Positions 6,930-11,053 of a stretch of DNA of 11,053 bases are shown in pieces (position 1 is the stretch's first letter; each line of letters opens with the position of its first letter). The translations under genes and the position numbers were made by a program. Source of the DNA: Ectocarpus siliculosus (taxonomy: Eukaryota; Sar; Phaeophyceae; Ectocarpales; Ectocarpaceae); assembly GCA_000310025.1 (NCBI GenBank), contig FN649052.1:1-11053 (forward strand), read 5' to 3'. The notes under the pieces were generated by a model. That model was given only the letters and a program-made list of their open reading frames with translations, was not told the DNA's origin and ran no database searches.

Positions 6930-7778
6930 ATGATGCGGAACTGTCAACACTACCCTATGGGAACGACGCTAATCCCGAAGGGTGCAACTCCCTGTAACCG
7001 CAAACTATGTAACCGTAACACATGCTTTCACAATCTGAAACCGCCGGCTGGCGGGGTTGGGTTCGCGAAGCGTTATTGGAACCCTTTTTGGAACCCCATG
7101 AATACATCGCCGTTTTGGCCGTTGGCTGGGCCCCAGGTTGGTGGTTGGTGGTTTGCACTCCGCAGTACACTCGGTCACTCAGTACACCCACCGCCGTTGC
7201 AGTCTAACATCGGAAACCCCAACCCGGCTGGACTGCAGAGTTCGTCGTGTGCGAGGCTGCCTTCTCGCAGACCTACAGACTCAGAGTACCCCGGCTTGCG
7301 TAATACAGCGGCGGTCAGCAGCAGCATGTCGCTCATGAATATCAAGCTCGAGAGCAACCACTCGTCGTGCTCAGAGACGGAGGTGGGGATGGGGAGCACC
7401 GGCATCAGCGAGAAAGCTCAGGAGTCTGGCGGCGATCACGACTTCCGCCGTTCGCAAGCAGAAGCACAGCGAGAATCGACTGGAGAAAGCGAACAGCAAG
7501 CAATGTCTAGCCGCCCTGCTCATGGCAGCAGCAACGCACCCTTGGGCTGTGGTGGAACGGAGGCCGACCGTGGTGGCCATTGCAGACCGCGCTACGGATC
7601 CGCTCCTATTCTTGGGGTTGTGGCAGGTGGGGCACGGGCTTCGAAGTATGTATTTAATGTTAGTCTGATTACTATCTTTGGCTTCATATACATGCCTGTA
7701 CAAAGTAGCACCACGGACTACAGCAGTAGCACCCACCGCAAGAGGTTTGCTGTATTATCTTCGGTTGGGAGTCCATAA
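6930..7778 (+). CDS. Hypothetical open frame of 282 codons, no recognised domain
   Basis: The first ATG pair after an in-frame TGA (6885-6887) opens a frame that stays free of stops to 7778. A run this long is uncommon for random sequence of this composition, which is the main argument for coding. The first third is rich in P, N, W and G (KRYWNPFWNPM, WPLAGPQVGGWW). The middle is hydrophilic and rich in S, E, Q and R (residues about 130-205). A hydrophobic stretch, KYVFNVSLITIFGFIYMPV (239-257), could be a membrane segment, and the tail is S/T/K/R-rich. No motif ties it to a family, the two parts do not look like one fold, and repeat-derived sequence may underlie it. An unspliced exon set, a decayed gene or a chance frame are all possible. 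The hairpin at 6886-6911 lies just upstream. Confidence 0.25.
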   Translation: MMRNCQHYPMGTTLIPKGATPCNRKLCNRNTCFHNLKPPAGGVGFAKRYWNPFWNPMNTSPFWPLAGPQVGGWWFALRSTLGHSVHPPPLQSNIGNPNPAGLQSSSCARLPSRRPTDSEYPGLRNTAAVSSSMSLMNIKLESNHSSCSETEVGMGSTGISEKAQESGGDHDFRRSQAEAQRESTGESEQQAMSSRPAHGSSNAPLGCGGTEADRGGHCRPRYGSAPILGVVAGGARASKYVFNVSLITIFGFIYMPVQSSTTDYSSSTHRKRFAVLSSVGSP

Positions 7779-7967
7779 TCTACACAGGTTTTGAAACACA
7801 TGATGAGAGTCCCTGCAACAGAGCTCCGTGGAATGCATAGGCTATGCAAGGGTATAGGAGACGCCCGGAAGCGGCGAGAAGGGACCCTGTCCAACTACCA
7901 GCCACGAGAACGCTTCAGTTGCTGCTAAGGGTTAGCGCCCAGGGTTACTGCAAGGATCACTCGGTAG

Positions 7968-7998
7968 AGTACGGTAGGTGTCCTGGTATAGTGCCGGT
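7968..7998 (+). repeat. Left 31-bp terminal inverted repeat of outer candidate
   Basis: It pairs with 10666-10696 with four mismatches (positions 2, 6, 9 and 17 counted from the outer end). Its inner part, GGTATAGTGCCGGT, is also the left arm of the hairpin at 7985-8030. Confidence 0.5.
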
Positions 7999-8046
7999 AT
8001 GTGTCCACGTGGGTGGACCGGCACTATACCGGCCACCGGCACTATT
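7985..8046. repeat. GGCACTAT cluster 1: 14-bp foldback plus an extra copy
   Basis: GGTATAGTGCCGGT (7985-7998) and ACCGGCACTATACC (8017-8030) form a perfect 14-bp stem. The loop contains GTCCAC-GTGG-GTGGAC, a second stem that overlaps the first by two bases. A third motif copy, GGCACTATT, is at 8038-8046. The cluster sits immediately left of the 1245-bp TIR element. Confidence 0.75.
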
Positions 8047-8060
8047 CAGAATGTGCCTTG

Positions 8061-8095
8061 GGGCGTATATTAACGAAGTGCCGAAAATCAAAATC
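8061..8095 (+). repeat. Left 35-bp TIR
   Basis: It differs from the inverted right copy at one base (A here, C there, just after GGGCGTATATT). It is followed by CAAATGGGCACAAAATCAAA, another AAAATC pair. Confidence 0.8.
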
Positions 8096-8205
8096 CAAAT
8101 GGGCACAAAATCAAAATCATACTGCGTTATCGTGGAAAACTGTAAAAAGAGGGTGGTGTATGTTAACGAGGATGGGAGACAGATGAGGCAAAACATAAAA
8201 AAAGA

Positions 8206-8217
8206 CCTGGCGCCAGG
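8206..8217. repeat. Perfect 12-bp palindrome CCTGGCGCCAGG
   Basis: CCTGGCGCCAGG reads the same on both strands, just after an A-rich stretch near the left end of the TIR element. It could be a dimeric protein site or chance. Confidence 0.6.
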
Positions 8218-8292
8218 GGAAGAGCCAGCAGCGCAGTGGTGATTTTTCTAGGGTGCGTTTTACGCTCTTCTGTTCACGTGTTAGCCGATATC

Positions 8293-8832
8293 TCGCCAAA
8301 TACTGAACGAGTTGCCTCAAGAACGGTATCAGGAAGGAGCCGGAAACATGGGCTGTTGGGCAATGCCAAGGTTTGGGGCACGGCCCGTGAGATGCCGAGT
8401 GCGCCGGAAAAAAAAGGTTGTGTTGAAGCAAAAGTGCCAACGGCTGCGAGCGGTCACTTCAAGTTCGGTGTTTTGGGCCGCCACGGGTTGTGATATCCAC
8501 CGATAACTTTCCGAAGGAGGAAGCAACAGCAACAGCAACGCCACGCGGCAGGAGGTACGTCTCTGCTCCATCTTTCAAGCCCAAGGTCTGCTACCGTGGG
8601 GTATCGTGCGTGTAGGGAAAAAAGTATTGGTTGACCCTAAAAAATTCACGTCAGAGAGCGGATAGTTCAAGTTCGCGCCGAATGTCTGCTCACGGTTTAG
8701 TTTTTCAGCGATAACTCTTTGAAGGAGGAAGCAACAGCATTAGCAATGCCACGCGACGGGAGGTAGCTTTACCCACCATCTGTCCCGTACAAGGTTAGAT
8801 GCCTTGGGGTATCGTGAGTGTGGAGAAAAAAG
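8293..8832. repeat. Internal tandem array, ~208-bp period, 2.6 units
   Basis: The best pair is 8501-8624 against 8709-8832: 124 bases each, no net indel, about 96/124 identical by hand count. They share CGATAACT, GAAGGAGGAAGCAACAGC, CCACGCG, GGGGTATCGTG and AAAAAAG. A more diverged earlier unit is anchored by GAGCGG...TTCAAGTTCG at 8448 and 8656, again 208 bases apart. The repeats lie wholly inside the 1245-bp TIR element and do not preserve an obvious reading frame. Confidence 0.75.
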
Positions 8833-9133
8833 GTTGCAACTACCCTCTCCCGGACGGAACAGCCCGAAAAAGCCGCGCAGCCCTGTTCTGATCGTCAGTC
8901 CGTTCACCGCTTGTCACGATCGGTATTTTCTCCTCGAGCACCCAACGAGCCGGCCCATTTTATGGCTTGCCGGCGAGCAGAGTCTTCTGGCTACAAATAA
9001 TGGCCATGGTCTCGGTGGTAGGGTGCCGATAGCCCCTCTATGAGCAGTGTGCAGCAGGTCGTGTCGTACACTTGCTTTGCAGCGGCCTCGCGGCAGGTGC
9101 TCCAAGCCTTCGAAGCCTTGAAGTCCTTGCCTC

Positions 9134-9173
9134 TTTGATTTTGATTTTGATAAAAAAAGTCCCCCGGGGACTT
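9134..9173. repeat. GATTTT tandem run followed by a 17-bp near-perfect palindrome
   Basis: Tandem GATTTT units (9137-9151) and A7 precede AAGTCCCC-C-GGGGACTT (9157-9173), an eight-base perfect inverted repeat around one C. It lies inside the TIR element about 100 bases from its right TIR zone. As RNA the minimal loop would shorten the stem; as DNA it suits a dimeric binding protein. Confidence 0.65.
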
Positions 9174-9270
9174 CTTTCCAGACAGAGGAATTTCCATAAA
9201 ATCAAAGGGCGTCGTCAGGAGGTAGCAGATATTCGACCAATCAGATGTCGATTTTGATTTTGATTTTTTC

Positions 9271-9305
9271 GATTTTGATTTTCGGCACTTCGTGAATATA
9301 CGCCC
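9271..9305 (-). repeat. Right 35-bp TIR
   Basis: This is the inverted partner of 8061-8095. It is preceded by more GATTTT units (9249-9268), so the subterminal repeat zone is longer on this side. Confidence 0.8.
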
Positions 9306-9307
9306 TT

Positions 9308-9370
9308 AATAGTGCCAAGCCGGCACTATTCAAGATCTAAAAATTCCTCATTAGTGCCGGCTTGGCACTA
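9308..9370. repeat. GGCACTAT cluster 2: two adjacent foldbacks
   Basis: The first is AATAGTGCC-AAGCC-GGCACTATT (9308-9330), a perfect nine-base stem with a five-base loop. The second, at 9351-9370, has TTAGTGCC-GGCTT-GGCACTA, the same spacer in the opposite orientation with diverged ends. The cluster starts three bases outside the right TIR of the 1245-bp element. Confidence 0.75.
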
Positions 9371-9446
9371 GTGAGGACTGTTCGACTTCACGTTTTGCGG
9401 GGCTGACAGAGTTTCAAACGAATGGTACACGGATCAATAGTGAGGT

Positions 9447-9469
9447 GGGCGACGTGGGCGGTGGGCGGG
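9447..9469 (+). other. G-quadruplex-type motif
   Basis: Four GGG runs at 9447-9449, 9456-9458, 9463-9465 and 9467-9469 with loops of 6, 4 and 1 bases meet the G3N1-7 pattern. No gene context is clear. Confidence 0.5.
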
Positions 9470-9483
9470 CTTCTTAAAGTTTC

Positions 9484-10526
9484 GTGAGGCTGCTAGCCTA
9501 TCGAAAACACGGCTTTGTTCACATTCAGCTTAACTTAACCAGATACATTTGTTGCACCATGGTTCTCTTCCCACCTCAGCGCACACCCGAGGGTAGTGAA
9601 CGTCGCCGCTGTCTTGAAACCGTAGACCGTGCTGCCCGATCAAAAGGCACCTCGCATCAAATGATGTATTGTTGTGGAAAGAAGACCGTAGTACAATCCA
9701 GGCAACCTCAAAGGCACCCCTCGACAGCGAAAGAAATACGCTCATGCACGCCCCCCAATGTACACCTGGAGGTACAATATGGATGTAGTGCTCTTAACAT
9801 GAGCACAACAAAAGCAGATGCAACCGGAAGGGGTGAAGAAGATAAAAAACTCCCCGCTCCTTCGATAAAAAGCTAGAGAGAAGACCCAAAGCTTTCAAAA
9901 GAAGCAAGAAGCATGACTGGCCAACCAAAAGGCGTCAGTCTCAACGCGGTTGAAAACAGAAACTACATGTTTCTCAGGGCCCTGATCTGGGACCCCGTGA
10001 GAGGGTGTCATGGAGGAGGCTGAGCCATTCTCCGGTAAAAGACAGAAACGGTAGCGCAACAGAGGAGAATCGCACGTGGCTACCAAGGCTACTGTGTTCT
10101 TTGAGCACACGTTCGGGTGCCTTCATCACTTATCCCTGTATTTTCCACCACTGCTGCTCTGGTCACTAATATTTCGATTATTTTTCGGGCGTTATCTCTG
10201 GACTCTGCCCCGCGGCGGCGGTGTTTGTTGAGAGGAAGGTCATCTCGCTCGAAACTCTTGTTCCCTTCAACGCCATATTTTCCTCCTCCATCATCACTGC
10301 TATCCTTCGGTATTGTTTCCACATCCTTCGTCACTACCACCATCTTCCTTTCGCCCACCTCACTACTGAAATCCCAACCTGTCGGCTGAAGTTGCTGCGG
10401 TGGAATTTTTGTCGATCGGCAATCCAGGACATTTGAAGACGCCACGCGTACTTGTAGCTCGAAGGCAAACAAATCATGTTGGTGTGGAAGGCTTAGGCGA
10501 AAAAAGGCGGTGCATCGGGTGTGAAC
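9484..10526. other. Interior of outer candidate element, only weak open frames
   Basis: Two open frames occur: 9484-9876 plus (130 codons) and 10089-10565 minus (158 codons). The second has a charged, protein-like section (GWDFSSEVGERKMVVVTKDV and KHRRRGAESRDNARKIIEIL). It begins inside the GGCACTAT cluster, so its start is repeat sequence. Neither shows a known motif and both are within chance length. I would not call either a gene. Confidence 0.2.
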
Positions 10527-10527
10527 G

Positions 10528-10677
10528 GGCACTATTGAGGGGTTCGATAGTGCCTGAACCAGCACTATAGCGGGCAGCCCTCAATAGTGCCGGCTTGGCA
10601 CTATTCAGGCCTGTGTCTGTGTCAAGAAAATTTACCGGCACTATACCGGACTTTGGCACTATTCAACCGGCACTATA
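10528..10677. repeat. GGCACTAT cluster 3: eight motif copies in 150 bp
   Basis: Copies or close variants lie at 10528-10536, 10546-10554 (inverse), 10561-10569, 10583-10591 (inverse), 10597-10605, 10637-10645, 10655-10663 and 10669-10677. They make foldbacks at 10528-10554 and 10583-10605. The 10583-10605 unit is the exact reverse complement, over 23 bases, of 9308-9330. ACCGGCACTATACCGG occurs twice here and once in cluster 1 (8017-8032). Confidence 0.8.
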
Positions 10678-10696
10678 CCGGGACACCGACTGTAAT
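10666..10696 (-). repeat. Right 31-bp terminal inverted repeat of outer candidate
   Basis: This is the partner of 7968-7998 in inverse orientation, containing ACCGGCACTATACC and then GGGACACCGACTGTAAT outward. Beyond it the two flanks stop matching. Confidence 0.5.
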
Positions 10697-11053
10697 GTAC
10701 ATAGGTTCGTATGCATATGCGTACAGCCGTGATTTTTAAAATTTCCGCAACGGTCACCCCTTATGCTGTACTGCTTGCTGTTCACGGTAGCACCGACGTA
10801 TGCATAGCATTGAACTGAACTGCCGTACAACAGCAGCAAACCATACTGGCATGAACAGATGGTGACTTGTTTGGGTGTTCGTTGGCGATGTGTGCATGTT
10901 GTGCATTTCGAGGTCATGAAAAGCAGTACGTACCATGGCGGTACCTCGCTTGTTTGTTTCTCTAGTAGAAACTAGGGGGGAACGATTGGCCCCCCGCCCC
11001 CCAGTGGGGCGTTTGGCCAGTATGCGTGGGGTGGGTGCGGCGGTTTGATAGGC
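10697..11053. other. Right-end stretch without a supported gene
   Basis: Only short structures are seen: CTAGT-AGAA-ACTAG (10962-10975), then G6 (10975-10980) facing C6 (10990-10995), and several palindromic restriction-like strings (GTACGTAC, GCATATGC). The open frames are short and unremarkable. Confidence 0.4.

Larger units (their letters stand above)
8061..9305. mobile_element. 1245-bp non-autonomous TIR element (MITE-like)
   Basis: The ends 8061-8095 and 9271-9305 are inverted repeats matching at 34 of 35 positions, each starting GGGCGTATATT and running through ACGAAGTGCCGAAAATCAAA inward. Inside both ends lie further AAAATC/GATTTT repeats. The body has a tandem array of about 208-bp units (8293-8832), two palindromes and no open frame I would call a gene. 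Such a layout (good TIRs, subterminal repeats, no transposase) is typical of a non-autonomous class II element. A clear target-site duplication is not seen: the flanks read GTGCCTTG on the left and TTAATAGT on the right. The superfamily therefore cannot be assigned. Confidence 0.7.
7968..10696. mobile_element. Candidate ~2.7-kb non-autonomous element bounded by 31-bp inverted repeats
   Basis: The segment 7968-7998 and the reverse complement of 10666-10696 match at 27 of 31 positions by hand count. The inner 14 bases (GGTATAGTGCCGGT) are identical and the outer part reads GGTGTCC-like on both sides. The interval contains three clusters of GGCACTAT palindromes and, nested inside, the 1245-bp TIR element at 8061-9305. 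No transposase frame was found, so mobility would depend on enzymes made elsewhere. I see no target-site duplication outside the repeats. Because the core motif is repeated many times here, part of the match is expected; the extension outside the core is what argues for real ends. Confidence 0.4.

Noticed and set aside
7984-8046. CACTA/EnSpm ends
   Set aside because: CACTA occurs in each motif, but without a terminal position, 3-bp target duplication or TNP2-type transposase the assignment is not supported.
7844-8242. 132-codon plus-strand frame
   Set aside because: It runs through the foldback and left TIR of mobile elements; the amino-acid sequence is repeat DNA in translation.
8051-9313. 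Target-site duplication around the 1245-bp TIR element
   Set aside because: GTGCCTTG on the left and TTAATAGT on the right share no direct repeat at 2, 3, 8 or 9 bases.
1-11053. CRISPR arrays, tRNA or rRNA genes
   Set aside because: No regularly spaced direct repeats with unique spacers, no cloverleaf with a T-arm consensus and no rRNA-like conserved strings were seen.

Overview
The window looks like accessory, repeat-rich DNA from a eukaryotic nuclear genome. It holds a degenerate Ty1/copia retrotransposon, several hairpin and terminal-inverted-repeat (TIR) elements, no prokaryotic operon structure and no recognisable housekeeping gene. The reverse transcriptase wording (RHGIDCGGTYAPV, DVVTAFLQ, SLYGLKQSPWNF, VYVDDCTLAG, MTDGGPAELLLGMEIS) recalls copia elements of stramenopiles such as brown algae, and the base composition is roughly balanced. 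This is a tentative impression from memory; no marker gene fixes the species.

Left third (1-2844, minus strand): a Ty1/copia gag-pol polyprotein in one reading frame, broken four ways. There is an in-frame TAG (2547-2545) after 99 codons, an in-frame TAA (1164-1162) between the integrase remnant and the RT, and a frameshift at an AT-dinucleotide run (about 146-153) inside the RT. An internal deletion joins the Gag zinc knuckle almost directly to the integrase C-terminal GYS module, so protease and the integrase catalytic core are absent. The element runs off the left edge, so RNase H and the 3' LTR are not seen. To the right (2845 to about 4500) lie a 13-A leader tract, a 21-bp tandem pair and a four-copy degenerate tandem repeat. 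These may belong to the element's leader or 5' LTR, but no LTR end can be fixed.

Middle (4500-7800): an array of cUUCGg-type mini-hairpins; an open frame (4839-5585, plus) that may be the C-terminal remnant of a pogo/Tigger-type transposase; four clear hairpins or inverted repeats (5724-5761, 5893-5946, 6631-6666, 6886-6911); and a 282-codon open frame (6930-7778) with no recognised domain.

Right third (7968-10696): the most interesting part. Three clusters hold 15 copies of GGCACTAT[A/T] or close variants in both orientations, arranged as palindromes. The outermost copies are extended into a 31-bp inverted repeat (27/31 by hand) enclosing about 2.7 kb. Between the first and second clusters sits a separate 1245-bp element with 35-bp TIRs (34/35), subterminal GATTTT repeats and an internal ~208-bp tandem repeat. 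No transposase is visible in either, so both look non-autonomous and nested. The last ~360 bp hold only small palindromes and G/C runs.

No tRNA, rRNA or CRISPR array was recognised. All comparisons are by eye and should be checked by alignment.
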